Below, piece after piece: positions 1 to 9,114 of a DNA stretch of 64,000 nt (the stretch's first letter is position 1; each line of letters opens with the position of its first letter). Below the pieces are notes generated by a model. It made no database searches and had not been told where the DNA came from. It was given only the letters and a program-made list of their open reading frames with translations. The translations under genes and the position numbers were made by a program. The DNA comes from Bradyrhizobium sp. CB1717 (GTDB taxonomy: Bacteria > Pseudomonadota > Alphaproteobacteria > Rhizobiales > Xanthobacteraceae): NCBI RefSeq assembly GCF_029714325.1, contig NZ_CP121666.1, positions 4,588,001 through 4,652,000 of the forward strand, read 5' to 3'.

Positions 1-1029
1 GACGGTCTGGATGGTGGCTTCCACCAGATGCGTGCGGTCGTAGACGGCGCGGGCGACGACGCCGTCGGGGAGCGATTTCGCGATCTCGGCGAGCCTCGCC
101 TTCACGCGCTGGGCCACGGTCCGGCTGTTCTCGCCGATCAGCAGCATTGCGGTGCCGAGCACCGTCTCCGTGCCGTTGGCCGAGGCCGCGCCACTGCGTA
201 GGTCCTGGCCTTCCTGGACCTCGGCGACGTCGCGGATGCGCACCGGCACGCCGCCGCGCGAGCCGATCACGATGTCCCTGATGTCCTCGATATTGGCGAC
301 CTGGCCGGGCGCGCGGACGAGATATTGCTCGCCGTTGCGCTCGATATAGCCGGCGCCGACATTGGCATTGTTGGCGGCCAGCGCGGTCATGATGTCGCGG
401 AAGCCGAGCTTGTAGGCCATCAGCCGGCCCGGGATCGGCAGCACGTGGAACTGCCGCTCATAGCCGCCGATCGAGTTGACCTCGACCACGCCGGGAATGG
501 TGCGCAGCTGCGGCTTGATGATCCAGTCCTGGATGGTGCGCAGCTCCGTCGGCGTGAACTCGGCGCCCGTGGGTGACTTCGCGCCCACCTTGGCCTCGAC
601 CGAGTAGACATAGATCTCGCCGAGCCCGGTCGAGATCGGCCCCATCGCGACCTCGGTGCCGGCAGGCAATTGGTCCTTGGCCTGCTGGATGCGCTCGTTG
701 ACGAGCTGCCGGGCGAAATAGATGTCGGTGCCATCCTGGAATACGACGGTGACCTGGCTCAGGCCGTAGCGCGAGATCGAGCGGGTGTAGTCGAGTTTTG
801 GCAAACCGCCCATCGCGGTCTCGAGCGGGAAAGTGATGCGCTGCTCGGCTTCGAGCGGCGACAGGCCGGGCGCGCGGGTGTTGATCTGGACCTGGACGTT
901 GGTCACGTCGGGGACGGCGTCGATCGGCAGGCGCGTGAAATTCCAGGCACCGAGGGCGCCGGCAGCGAGGGCGAGCAGCACCACGAGCCAGCGCTGGCGA
1001 ACCGAGAAGGCGAGGAGGGCGTCAATCAT
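1..1029 (-). CDS. czcA: CzcA-type heavy-metal RND efflux pump, inner-membrane subunit (partial, N-terminal part)
   Basis: This is the proton-driven inner-membrane pump of a tripartite heavy-metal efflux system. Only the first ~343 residues lie in the window and the frame is open to the left edge. Translation from the ATG at 1029 gives a first membrane segment (about residues 10-30, LVVLLALAAGALG), then LPIDAVPDVTNVQVQ and APGLSPLEAEQRITFP, which are hallmark N-terminal motifs of the HME-RND family. The periplasmic pore domain follows. The start overlaps the czcB stop by 8 nt, so the two are translationally coupled as the last genes of czcCBA. Which metal is moved (Co/Zn/Cd or Ni) cannot be decided because the metal-relay transmembrane helices are outside the window. 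Confidence 0.93.
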   Translation of the reverse strand, partial: MIDALLAFSVRQRWLVVLLALAAGALGAWNFTRLPIDAVPDVTNVQVQINTRAPGLSPLEAEQRITFPLETAMGGLPKLDYTRSISRYGLSQVTVVFQDGTDIYFARQLVNERIQQAKDQLPAGTEVAMGPISTGLGEIYVYSVEAKVGAKSPTGAEFTPTELRTIQDWIIKPQLRTIPGVVEVNSIGGYERQFHVLPIPGRLMAYKLGFRDIMTALAANNANVGAGYIERNGEQYLVRAPGQVANIEDIRDIVIGSRGGVPVRIRDVAEVQEGQDLRSGAASANGTETVLGTAMLLIGENSRTVAQRVKARLAEIAKSLPDGVVARAVYDRTHLVEATIQTV

Positions 1030-1999
1030 GGTCGGTGTCCCCCTTGCCCATCTCCGCCTTGACCACAAAGCTGTTCTCGGCGACGTAGCGCTCGCCGGCC
1101 GAGAGGCCAGCGCGGATCTCGACGAATCTCGGGTCGGAGTCGCCAAGCTCGACGGGCCGCGCCTCGATCTTGTCGCCGTCCTCGCGGACGAACACGATGG
1201 TCTTGTTCTCCAGCGTCTGGATCGCGCTTCGCCGCACGGCGACCGCGACATTGCGCGCGGCGAGGATCAGCCGCGCCGTGACGAACAGGCCGGGGCGCAG
1301 GCGGCCCTCGGGGTTGGGCAGCACCACGCGCGCGAGCGCGGTCTGGGTCTCGCTCGAGCCGATCGGCGCCATGTAGGAGATCGTGCCCTTGATCTCGCCG
1401 CGGCCGTCGTCGGGATCGATCAGCACCTCGTCGTTGATGTGGACGCGCTTCAGGTCCTGCCGGTAGATCGACAGATCGACCCAGATGCTGGAGAGGTCGG
1501 CGACGACGAACGCCGGCTTCTGCTCGGAGGCGTATTCGCCGAGCGAGATCTGCCGCTCGATGACGGTGCCGGCGATCGGCGCCTTCAGCTCGTAGACGGT
1601 GAGGCTCTGGTTGCTCTCGATGGCGGCCAGCAGGTCATCCTTGGCGACCTTGTCGCCGATCCGCTTCTGGATCGATTTTGCAATTCCGGGAAAACGCGGC
1701 GTGACCTGAACGACTGCCTCCTGGTTGGCGCGCAGGATGCCGTTGAAGGACAGCGTGTCGGTCAGCGTCGCGCCCGCGGCTTCCGCCAAGGTCACGCCGG
1801 CGGCAGCCAGCTTGACGTCGGAGATGCGGATGCGGTCGGCGCCGTGCTCGTCCTGCTCGACATGGTCGTTCGGTTTCTTCGGTTCGGAATGCTCGGCATG
1901 TTCCGTCGAGGCAACCTTGGCCGGCACGAGCATGGAATAGCCGTAGGCGCCGAGGGCGGCCGCAATGACGGCAACGAGGATGGTGGAGGATGTCTTCAT
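1022..1999 (-). CDS. czcB: CzcB-type RND efflux periplasmic adaptor
   Basis: This is a membrane-fusion (adaptor) protein of 325 aa linking the inner-membrane pump to the outer-membrane channel. It has an uncleaved anchor or signal at residues 2-20. A short acidic/His stretch follows (EHAEHSEPKKPNDHVEQDEHG, residues ~34-54), which could bind metal. Next comes a barrel-sandwich/lipoyl-like hairpin (ESNQSLTVYELKAPIAGTVIER) and a beta-barrel with the family phrase RPGLFVTARL. The start overlaps the czcC stop by the tetranucleotide ATGA and the end overlaps czcA. The length is slightly short for the family (usually 350-420 aa) because the N-terminal region is compact. Adaptor assignment is firm; substrate is inferred from context. 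Confidence 0.93.
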   Translation of the reverse strand: MKTSSTILVAVIAAALGAYGYSMLVPAKVASTEHAEHSEPKKPNDHVEQDEHGADRIRISDVKLAAAGVTLAEAAGATLTDTLSFNGILRANQEAVVQVTPRFPGIAKSIQKRIGDKVAKDDLLAAIESNQSLTVYELKAPIAGTVIERQISLGEYASEQKPAFVVADLSSIWVDLSIYRQDLKRVHINDEVLIDPDDGRGEIKGTISYMAPIGSSETQTALARVVLPNPEGRLRPGLFVTARLILAARNVAVAVRRSAIQTLENKTIVFVREDGDKIEARPVELGDSDPRFVEIRAGLSAGERYVAENSFVVKAEMGKGDTDHD

Positions 2000-3270
2000 C
2001 GCGCGCTCTCCCGGGCCAGCGCAAACGGATTGCCGACGAGGCCTTCGATGGTGGCAACGCCGGCATGGAAATTCTGCTGCGCTTCCTGCTCGCGCAGCCG
2101 CGCCTGGGTGACGCTCGCCTGAGCGTCGAGCACCTCGAGCAGGGTGAAGCGGCCCTGGCCATAGCCTTGCGAGATCGCCTCGGACGCTTCAACGGCCTTG
2201 GGGATCGCGGTCTCGCGCAGCACCGCGAGCTCGCGCAGCGAACCCTGCAGCGAGTCATAGGCGCGGCCGGCGATCACGATCAGCGTGTTGCGGTTGGCCT
2301 CGCGCTCGGCTTTGGTCTTGGCGAGGCTCTCCTGCGCCGAGAGGATGTTACCCTGGTTCTGATCGAACACGGGGATCGGCACCGAGACGGTGAGGCGCAC
2401 CGCGTCGTCATTGCTCTCGTTGAAGTGACGCCAGCCGGCGGCGATCCGCACGTCGGGATAAGGTCTGAGCCGCGCCATCAGCAGCTCGGCATTGCGCTGG
2501 GCAAAGACGGCGGTCCAGCGCACCAGTTGCGGATTGGCGTCGATGGCGGCGACGACCGACTGGAAGTTGGGCGGGCGCCCGGTGGTGTCGAGCCGGCCGG
2601 AGACCTCGCCGAATTTCGCCCCGGGATCGCCCATCAGCACCGCAAGCTCGCGCCGGGCGCTCGCCAGCGTCGCCTTGAGGCGCTCGCGGTCGGCCTTCAC
2701 CAGCGCGGAGGCGACCTCGGCGCGGCCGGTCTCGGCCGGAGAGGAGGCGCCGGCCTCGACGCGGCGGCGGAGCAGCGGCGTCAACTGGTCGATCGCGGCA
2801 ATCTGCTCGTCGAGGATCTGGATCCGGCGCTGCGCACCGAGCACGCTGAGGAAGGCGATCGCGGTCTCCGACAGAACCTCCAGCCTGACCGCCTTGCGCT
2901 GGATCGCGGCGACCTCGATGCCGGCCTGTCCGGCGGCGATCCTGGCGTCGCGCTTGCCGAACAGCTCGAGGGCCTGGCTGATCTGGAGCGTGGTCTCGGC
3001 CGATCTGGTGCCGCGATAGATGCCGGAGCCGAACGAATTGTCCTGCTCGTACGACAGTTCCGGATTGAGCAGCGCGCCGGCCTGGATGCGCTGGCCGGTG
3101 GCGATGCCGACATCGCGTTCCGCCGCCGTCAGGCGCGGGCTTGCGGCCAGCGCGCGCGAGAGCGCCGCGCGCATGGTCAGCGTCTGGGCGTGTGACGTCA
3201 GCGCCAGGGGCGGGCTGATGAGAATAGCCAGCGCGCACGCGATGCGCGCGGCCGTTCGTCTGCGAAACAT
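1996..3270 (-). CDS. czcC: CzcC/TolC-type outer-membrane efflux protein
   Basis: This is the outer-membrane channel of the tripartite metal pump, 424 aa. A signal peptide is visible at residues 1-29 (hydrophobic ACALAILISPPLALTSHA, then QTLTM). The rest is two long alpha-helical repeats typical of TolC-like factors, including NPELSYEQDNSFGSG and a C-terminal half with SVPIPVFDQNQGN, a phrase common in CzcC proteins. It is the first gene of czcCBA in this window and overlaps czcB by 4 nt. A small His/Cys-rich gene lies 54 nt upstream on the same strand and may share its transcript. Confidence 0.92.
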   Translation of the reverse strand: MFRRRTAARIACALAILISPPLALTSHAQTLTMRAALSRALAASPRLTAAERDVGIATGQRIQAGALLNPELSYEQDNSFGSGIYRGTRSAETTLQISQALELFGKRDARIAAGQAGIEVAAIQRKAVRLEVLSETAIAFLSVLGAQRRIQILDEQIAAIDQLTPLLRRRVEAGASSPAETGRAEVASALVKADRERLKATLASARRELAVLMGDPGAKFGEVSGRLDTTGRPPNFQSVVAAIDANPQLVRWTAVFAQRNAELLMARLRPYPDVRIAAGWRHFNESNDDAVRLTVSVPIPVFDQNQGNILSAQESLAKTKAEREANRNTLIVIAGRAYDSLQGSLRELAVLRETAIPKAVEASEAISQGYGQGRFTLLEVLDAQASVTQARLREQEAQQNFHAGVATIEGLVGNPFALARESAR

Positions 3271-3324
3271 GAAAAAGACCCGTGAAGAGAACCGATGGGC
3301 GCGCGCGGCGCCCGGCTGATCCGC

Positions 3325-3690
3325 TCAGGTCAGGTGTTTTGGAGGCGGGGAATCGGTATCGGGCGCGATGCCGGCAAGCGCCGGCTGCCGCTGTGAGACC
3401 GGCGGGGCCATCACATCGATTGCGGTGTCCGACTGCACCGGTTGTACGACGGCGACGGAGAAGCAACCGTGGCAGTGATGGCCGGCAAACGCCTTGTGGT
3501 CGCCATGGCCGGCCGCGCCGTCATCGAGGATCGAGGCGATCTCCGAGCCGCCGGAGGGGCTGGTCACATCGATGTCATGGGCGCCATGGAGCGCGCCCGA
3601 GAGCAGATACAGGACCGCGACGACCACAGCCACGAGCCCGCGCCAGTTGCGCGTCGAGCTCAGTCTGAGGGGCTGGCGGTTCGGGAGCAC
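3325..3690 (-). CDS. Small exported His/Cys-rich protein upstream of czcCBA
   Basis: This 121-aa protein has no family I can name. The start is a GTG; no in-frame ATG exists before the hydrophobic segment. Residues ~17-36 (GLVAVVVAVLYLLSGALHGA) look like a signal peptide or single TM helix. The mature part carries a metal-ligand-rich patch, GHGDHKAFAGHHCHGCFSVA, with five His and two Cys (CHGC). The C-terminus is Pro/Gln-rich and disordered. It sits 54 nt before czcC on the same strand, which suggests a periplasmic metal-binding or sensing accessory for the pump. That role is inference from composition and position. Confidence 0.7.
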   Translation of the reverse strand: MLPNRQPLRLSSTRNWRGLVAVVVAVLYLLSGALHGAHDIDVTSPSGGSEIASILDDGAAGHGDHKAFAGHHCHGCFSVAVVQPVQSDTAIDVMAPPVSQRQPALAGIAPDTDSPPPKHLT

Positions 3691-3840
3691 GAATTCACTC
3701 TTGCTGTCGATCCGGCTGGCCTAGCATGGCAGCGGGAACAGTGTCGACCCGCAATAGTGTTACGTGTGGGGAACTCGATGTCGCGGGCGGACCGCATCAC
3801 CGAGATTGTCCGGCGCGGTCAATCGCCATATCTTGAGAGC

Positions 3841-4470
3841 ATGGCCGACGCATGCTGCTCACCCCCGCCGCTCAATCTCGATCGCCATCGGGGCAACAAG
3901 GCGTATCGTCGCGTGCTGTGGGCCGTGCTCGCCATCAATGCCGTGATGTTCCTGGCCGAGATCGGCGCGGGCCTTGCGGCCGGATCGGCGTCGCTCCAGG
4001 CTGACGCGCTCGATTTCCTCGGAGACGCCGCGAACTACGCCATCAGCCTCCTGGTGGTCGGCATGGCGCTGCGCTATCGCGCCACCGCGGCTCTGGCCAA
4101 AGGGCTGACGATGGGGGCCTTCGGCCTGTGGGTCGTCGGCACAGTCATCTGGCACGCCGCCCATGGCACGCTGCCGAGCGCGTTCACCATGGGCGCGGTC
4201 GGCGTCGCGGCCCTTGTCGCGAACGCGGCCTCGTTCGGATTGTTGTGGGCCCATCGCAAGGGCGACGCCAACATGCGCTCGGCCTGGATCTGCACCCGCA
4301 ACGACGTGCTCGGCAACATTGCCGTGCTGCTGGCCGCCATCGGCGTGTTCGGCACCGGCACGGGATGGCCAGATGTGATCGTTGCCGCCATCATGGCCGG
4401 CCTCGCGCTCCAGGGCGCAGTCGTGGTGGTGCGGCAATCACGCATGGAGCTGAACCTTCGCCCGGCCTGA
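3841..4470 (+). CDS. CDF-like cation transporter, membrane domain only
   Basis: A 209-aa membrane protein of the cation-diffusion-facilitator type, predicted to export divalent metal in exchange for protons. I start it at ATG 3841 (MADACCSPPP), because the upstream open frame overlaps the small gene on the other strand. About six TM segments can be traced. The TM2 metal site is visible as D58-x3-D62 (DFLGD). In TM5 the usual HxxxD is C151-x3-D155 (CTRND), so a Cys replaces the His. The cytoplasmic C-terminal domain of classical CDF proteins is absent: the protein stops soon after TM6. It is convergent with cusA and divergent from the 3325-3690 gene, inside the metal-efflux cluster. Metal specificity is unknown. 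Confidence 0.8.
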   Translation: MADACCSPPPLNLDRHRGNKAYRRVLWAVLAINAVMFLAEIGAGLAAGSASLQADALDFLGDAANYAISLLVVGMALRYRATAALAKGLTMGAFGLWVVGTVIWHAAHGTLPSAFTMGAVGVAALVANAASFGLLWAHRKGDANMRSAWICTRNDVLGNIAVLLAAIGVFGTGTGWPDVIVAAIMAGLALQGAVVVVRQSRMELNLRPA

Positions 4471-4504
4471 CGCGAGAGCGTGCGGCTTGCAACGCCGGCC
4501 GTCG

Positions 4505-7500
4505 TCAAGCCGCGGTCTCCTCGATATGCTTGGGTACCATTTGGTCATCCCGTGCCGGCGACGTTCGTTCATTGTCGCGGCCCGACGGCAGCCCAACCCC
4601 CTTCACCAACCCGAAGATCGCAGGGATCACGATCAGTGTCAGCAGCGTCGACGAGATCATGCCGCCGATCATGGGCACGGCGATACGCTGCATGATCTCC
4701 GATCCCGTTCCGCTGCTCCACATGATCGGCAGCAGGCCGGCCATGATCGCAACCACGGTCATCATCTTCGGGCGGACGCGCTCGACTGCGCCTTCCATGA
4801 TGGCCTTGTCGAGATCGTCGCGGGTCAGGGCGCGGCTGGCAGCTGCGCAGCGCGCTTCGGTTTCGGCAAGGGCGTGGTTGAGATAGATCAGCATCACCAC
4901 GCCGGTTTCGGCCGCTACGCCCGCGAGCGCGATGAAGCCGACGGCGACCGCGACCGAGAGGTTGAAGCCGAGCCACCACATCAGCCACAAGCCGCCGACG
5001 AGCGCGAAGGGCAGGGACAGCATCACGATCATGGTCTCGGTGATCGAGCGGAAGTTGAGATAGAGCAGCAGGAAGATGATCAGCAGCGTCACAGGTACGA
5101 CGATCTTCAGACGCGCGGTAGCACGTTCCAGATATTCGTATTGTCCGCTCCAGACCACGTAGTAGCCGGGCGGAAACGGGACGCTCGCCTGCACCGCCGC
5201 CCGCGCGTCGGCGACATAGCCGCCGAGGTCGCGGTCGCGGATGTCGACATAGATGTAGGTGGCGAGCTGTCCGTTCTCGGTCCGGATCGAGGTCGGCCCG
5301 CGTGCCGGCGTGACGCTGGCGACCTCGCCGAGCGGGACGGTGCCGCCTGATGGCATCGGCACCAGGATGTCGCTGGCGATTGCCTTCGGATTGTCGCGCA
5401 GGTCGCGCGGGTAGCGCATGTTGACGGTGAAGCGCTGCCGGCCTTCGACCGTGGTGGTCACCGCCTGGCCGCCGAGCGCGGTGGCGATCGTGTCCTGCAC
5501 GTCCTGCACCGCGATGCCGTAGCGCGACAGCGCCTCGCGGTCCGGCGTGATCTCGAGATAGTAGCCGCCGAGGCTGCGCTCGGCATATGCCGAGGAGGTG
5601 CCCGGCACGGCCTTGAGCACCTGCTCGATCTGCCGGGCCAGCCTGTCGATCCCGACGAGGTCGGTGCCGATGACCTTGATGCCCACGGGCGTCCGGATGC
5701 CGGTCGAGAGCATGTCGATGCGCGCCTTGATCGGCATGGTCCAGGCATTGGAGACGCCGGGAAACTGCAGCGCCTTGTCCATCTCGGCGATCAGGCTGTC
5801 GATGGTCACCCCAGTGCGCCATTGCTTCTTCGGCTTGAGGTCGACGATGGTCTCGAACATCTCCGACGGCGCCGGATCGGTCGCGGTGGCGGCGCGGCCG
5901 GCCTTGCCGTAGACCGAGGCGACTTCCGGAAACGAGCGGATGATCCGGTCCTGGGTCTGCATCAGCTCGGCGGCCTTGGTCACGGAGATGCCGGGCAACG
6001 TCGTCGGCATGTAGAGCAGAGTGCCCTCGTTGAGGTTCGGCATGAACTCGGAGCCGAGCCGGCCGGCCGGCCAGACCGAGGCGGCGAGCACGCCGAGCGC
6101 GAGCAGGATCACCGGAATCCGCGCCCGCAGCACGCCTGAGATCACCGGCTGGTAGATCCAGATCAGGAAGCGGTTGATCGGGTTCCTGTGCTCCGGGATG
6201 ATCCTGCCGCGGACGAAGATCACCATCAGCGCCGGCACCAGCGTGACCGACAGCAGGGCCGCCGCCGCCATCGCAAAGGTCTTGGTGAAGGCGAGCGGGC
6301 TGAACAGCCGGCCCTCCTGCGATTCCAGCGTGAAGATCGGCATGAACGAGACGGTGATGATCAGGAGGCTGAAGAACAGCGCCGGGCCGACCTCGGCGGC
6401 GGCCTCGATCAGGATCGTCACCCGCGATTGGCCGGGCTGGGCGCGCTCGAGATGCTTGTGCGCGTTCTCGATCATCACGATGGCGGCGTCGATCATGGCG
6501 CCGATCGCGATCGCGATGCCGCCGAGGCTCATGATGTTGGAACCGATCCCGAGCAGCTTCATGGCCCCGAAGGCCATGAGAACGCCGACGGGGAGCATCA
6601 GGATGGCGACCAGCGCGCTGCGGACATGCAGCAGGAACACGATGCAGACCAGCGCCACCACGATGCTCTCCTCGAGCAGCGTGTGCCGGAGCGTGTCGAT
6701 CGCGGCCTTGATGAGGTTGGAGCGGTCGTAGACCGGGACGATCTCGACCGATTTCGGCAGGCTGGTCGCGATCTCCCTGAACCGCTTCTTGACGTTCTCG
6801 ATCACGTCGAGCGCGTTCATGCCGAAGCGCTGCAGCACGATGCCGCTCGCCACCTCGCCCTCGCCGTTGAGCTCGGCGATGCCGCGCCGCTCGTCCGGCC
6901 CGAGCTCGACGCGGGCGACGTCGCGCAGCTTGACTGGCGTTCCGTTGTCGGTCTTCAGCACGATGTTGCCGAGATCGTCGACGCTTTTCAGATAGCCCTT
7001 GCCGCGAATGACATATTCGAACTCGGACAGCTCGACGGTGCGGCCGCCGACGTCGGCATTGCTGGCGCGAATGGCCTCGCGCATTTTCTGCATGGTGATG
7101 CCGAGGTCGCGCATGCGCTGCGGATCGAGGATCACGTTGTACTGCCGGACGAAGCCGCCGACGCTGGCGACCTCCGCCACGCCTTCCGCCTTCGCAAGCG
7201 CGAACTTCAGATTCCAGTCCTGGATCGTCCGTGTCTCGGCGAGGTTCAGCTCCTTGGACATCACGACATATTGGTAGACCCAGCCGACACCGGTGGCGTC
7301 GGGGCCGATCGTCGGCGTGACGCCTGCGGGCAGCCGCGATGCGGCGCCGTTGAGGAATTCGAGCACGCGCGAGCGGGCCCAGTAGATGTCGGTGCCGTCC
7401 TCGAAGATGACGTAGACGAAGGAGACGCCGAAGAAGGAGAAGCCGCGCACCACTTTCGACTTCGGTACCGTCAGCATCGCGGTGGTGAGGGGATAGGTGA

Positions 7501-7693
7501 CCTGGTCTTCGATCACCTGGGGCGCCTGTCCCTGATATTCGGTGTAGACGATAACCTGGGTGTCGGAGAGATCGGGAATGGCGTCCAGCGGCAGATGCAG
7601 CAGGGCATAGAGGCCGGCAGCGGCGGCAAAGCCCGTGCCGAACAGCACCAGCAGCAGGTTGCGTGCCGACCAGGCGATGATGCGCGCGATCAT
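4505..7693 (-). CDS. cusA: CusA-type copper/silver RND efflux pump, inner-membrane subunit
   Basis: This 1062-aa protein is a full-length HME-RND pump (family about 1040-1070 aa). The start is ATG 7693 (MIARIIAWSARNLLLVLFG), overlapping the cusB stop by ATGA; the longer open frame upstream is cusB read in the wrong frame. Visible motifs are LPLDAIPDLSDTQVIVYTEY near the N-terminus, NLNEGTLLYMPTTLPGIS, and the TM proton-relay region GFIALAGVAAETGVVM. Three methionines (in LLYM, PSEM and RIDM, spaced 50 and 49 residues) match the spacing of the E. coli CusA metal-binding triad M573/M623/M672. That points to Cu(I)/Ag(I) rather than Zn/Co. It is the last gene of the ytkA-like/cusB/cusA operon. 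Confidence 0.95.
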   Translation of the reverse strand: MIARIIAWSARNLLLVLFGTGFAAAAGLYALLHLPLDAIPDLSDTQVIVYTEYQGQAPQVIEDQVTYPLTTAMLTVPKSKVVRGFSFFGVSFVYVIFEDGTDIYWARSRVLEFLNGAASRLPAGVTPTIGPDATGVGWVYQYVVMSKELNLAETRTIQDWNLKFALAKAEGVAEVASVGGFVRQYNVILDPQRMRDLGITMQKMREAIRASNADVGGRTVELSEFEYVIRGKGYLKSVDDLGNIVLKTDNGTPVKLRDVARVELGPDERRGIAELNGEGEVASGIVLQRFGMNALDVIENVKKRFREIATSLPKSVEIVPVYDRSNLIKAAIDTLRHTLLEESIVVALVCIVFLLHVRSALVAILMLPVGVLMAFGAMKLLGIGSNIMSLGGIAIAIGAMIDAAIVMIENAHKHLERAQPGQSRVTILIEAAAEVGPALFFSLLIITVSFMPIFTLESQEGRLFSPLAFTKTFAMAAAALLSVTLVPALMVIFVRGRIIPEHRNPINRFLIWIYQPVISGVLRARIPVILLALGVLAASVWPAGRLGSEFMPNLNEGTLLYMPTTLPGISVTKAAELMQTQDRIIRSFPEVASVYGKAGRAATATDPAPSEMFETIVDLKPKKQWRTGVTIDSLIAEMDKALQFPGVSNAWTMPIKARIDMLSTGIRTPVGIKVIGTDLVGIDRLARQIEQVLKAVPGTSSAYAERSLGGYYLEITPDREALSRYGIAVQDVQDTIATALGGQAVTTTVEGRQRFTVNMRYPRDLRDNPKAIASDILVPMPSGGTVPLGEVASVTPARGPTSIRTENGQLATYIYVDIRDRDLGGYVADARAAVQASVPFPPGYYVVWSGQYEYLERATARLKIVVPVTLLIIFLLLYLNFRSITETMIVMLSLPFALVGGLWLMWWLGFNLSVAVAVGFIALAGVAAETGVVMLIYLNHALAETEARCAAASRALTRDDLDKAIMEGAVERVRPKMMTVVAIMAGLLPIMWSSGTGSEIMQRIAVPMIGGMISSTLLTLIVIPAIFGLVKGVGLPSGRDNERTSPARDDQMVPKHIEETAA

Positions 7694-9114
7694 GGCTTGC
7701 CTCCCATGGCGTGGCCGCTGTGCGCGTCGGTGCCTTGCGCGTTGCCGCCCTCGGCGAGCCCCTTGAGCGCCGCCTTGAGATTGCTCTCTGCGTCGATCAG
7801 GAAGTTCGCGGAGGTGACGATGGCGTCGCCCTCGGCAAGGCCGTCGCGGATCTCGACATAGCCGTCGCCGCGCCGTCCGAGCTTGACCTCGCGCGGCTCG
7901 AAGCGGCCCTGTCCCTTGTCGACCAGGACGGCCTGCCGGCTGCCGGTGTCGAGCACCGCGCTTTCGGCAACGCTGAGCACCGGCGCCGGATTGCCGGTAT
8001 CGATCTCGGCGTCGACATACATGTCGGGAAGCAGCGCAAGATCGGCGTTGGCGAGCTCGATCCGCAAGCGCGCCGTGCGCGTCTCCTTGTTCAGCTGCGG
8101 GTAGATGACGCTGATCCGGCCCTTGAAATCCCGACCGGGATAGCTGCGCGCGCGCACCGTCACGGGCTGGCCGACGGCGATGCCGCCGAGGTCGCGCTCG
8201 GCGACGTCGACATTGGCCCACACCAGCGAGATGTCGGCGATGCGGAACAGGATGTCGCCCGGCTGGGCGCGCATGCCGTCGATCGCGCTCCGCTGGAGCA
8301 CGATGCCGTCACGCGGCGAAGACCACTGGATGGTGATCGGCACCGAATGGCTCTTCTCCATCTCGGCGATGACGGGCTCGGGAACGTCGAGGTTGACCAG
8401 CCGCTGCCGCGAGCCGCGGCCGTAAGGCTCGATGCCCCCAATGGACTTCGAGGTGATGGTCGCGAGATATTCGGCCGCCGCGGACGACACCGCAGGGCTG
8501 TAGATCTCCATCAGCGTCTGCCCCCGGGTCACGCGGCTTCCGGTGGTGACGTCGGCAACCTTCTGCACAAAGCTCTCGGCGCGCATGGCGATCACCGAGA
8601 TCCGGCGTTCGTCGAGCTGGATCGTGCCGGGCGCGCGCACCAGCGTCCGCAGCCGGCGCAGCTCGGCCGGCTCCGATTTGACGCCGCTGCGCTGAATCTT
8701 GCCGGGCGATAGTTTTATCGAGCCGTCGTCGCTGTCGTCGCCGTCGTAGACGGGGATATAATCCATCCCCATCGAATCCTTCTTGGGCACCGGCGAGGTG
8801 TCGGGCAGGCCCATCGGGTTGCGATAATATTTGATCTTGCGATCGCTCTTGCTCATCGTCGCCGGCTGGTCGGAGGGATCGGCCGGCGCCGGCACGGCGA
8901 CATAGTCGCGGCCGTCGTCGGTCTTCTTCGGCGTCGGCGAATAGAGCGGCTTGCCGTCCGGGTCCTGGTAATAGAGCGGGGCAGGCGCATCCGCCGCATT
9001 GGCGGCGGAGAGAACTGGATCGTCGTTCGGCGGCAGCAGGCTGCCGGCGAACAGCGCAAGGCCTGCCGCCGCGACAAGCGCAGCGGCAGTGCCGATGAGG
9101 CGGGCGCGGGTCAT
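7690..9114 (-). CDS. cusB: CusB-type RND adaptor with two heavy-metal-binding (HMBD) modules
   Basis: This periplasmic adaptor of 474 aa partners the CusA-type pump. The N-terminal signal/anchor is at residues ~5-28. Two tandem short modules of the YHS-like heavy-metal-binding domain follow. The first, YYQDPDGKPLYSPTPKK..DGRDYVAV (about residues 48-73), has lost the methionines. The second, YYRNPMGLPDTSPVPKKDSMGMDYIPVY (about 95-122), keeps the M-x-n-MGM pattern expected for Cu(I)/Ag(I). The adaptor core follows, with GRDFKGRISVIYPQLN and DMYVDAEI. It overlaps both neighbours by ATGA. The domain call is from motif recognition; copper preference is inferred from it and from the CusA methionine triad. 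Confidence 0.93.
   Translation of the reverse strand: MTRARLIGTAAALVAAAGLALFAGSLLPPNDDPVLSAANAADAPAPLYYQDPDGKPLYSPTPKKTDDGRDYVAVPAPADPSDQPATMSKSDRKIKYYRNPMGLPDTSPVPKKDSMGMDYIPVYDGDDSDDGSIKLSPGKIQRSGVKSEPAELRRLRTLVRAPGTIQLDERRISVIAMRAESFVQKVADVTTGSRVTRGQTLMEIYSPAVSSAAAEYLATITSKSIGGIEPYGRGSRQRLVNLDVPEPVIAEMEKSHSVPITIQWSSPRDGIVLQRSAIDGMRAQPGDILFRIADISLVWANVDVAERDLGGIAVGQPVTVRARSYPGRDFKGRISVIYPQLNKETRTARLRIELANADLALLPDMYVDAEIDTGNPAPVLSVAESAVLDTGSRQAVLVDKGQGRFEPREVKLGRRGDGYVEIRDGLAEGDAIVTSANFLIDAESNLKAALKGLAEGGNAQGTDAHSGHAMGGKP

Noticed and set aside
3442..3840. A longer N-terminus for the CDF-like transporter
   Set aside because: The frame is open but overlaps the opposite-strand small gene; the first methionine directly before the CDF-like sequence is at 3841.
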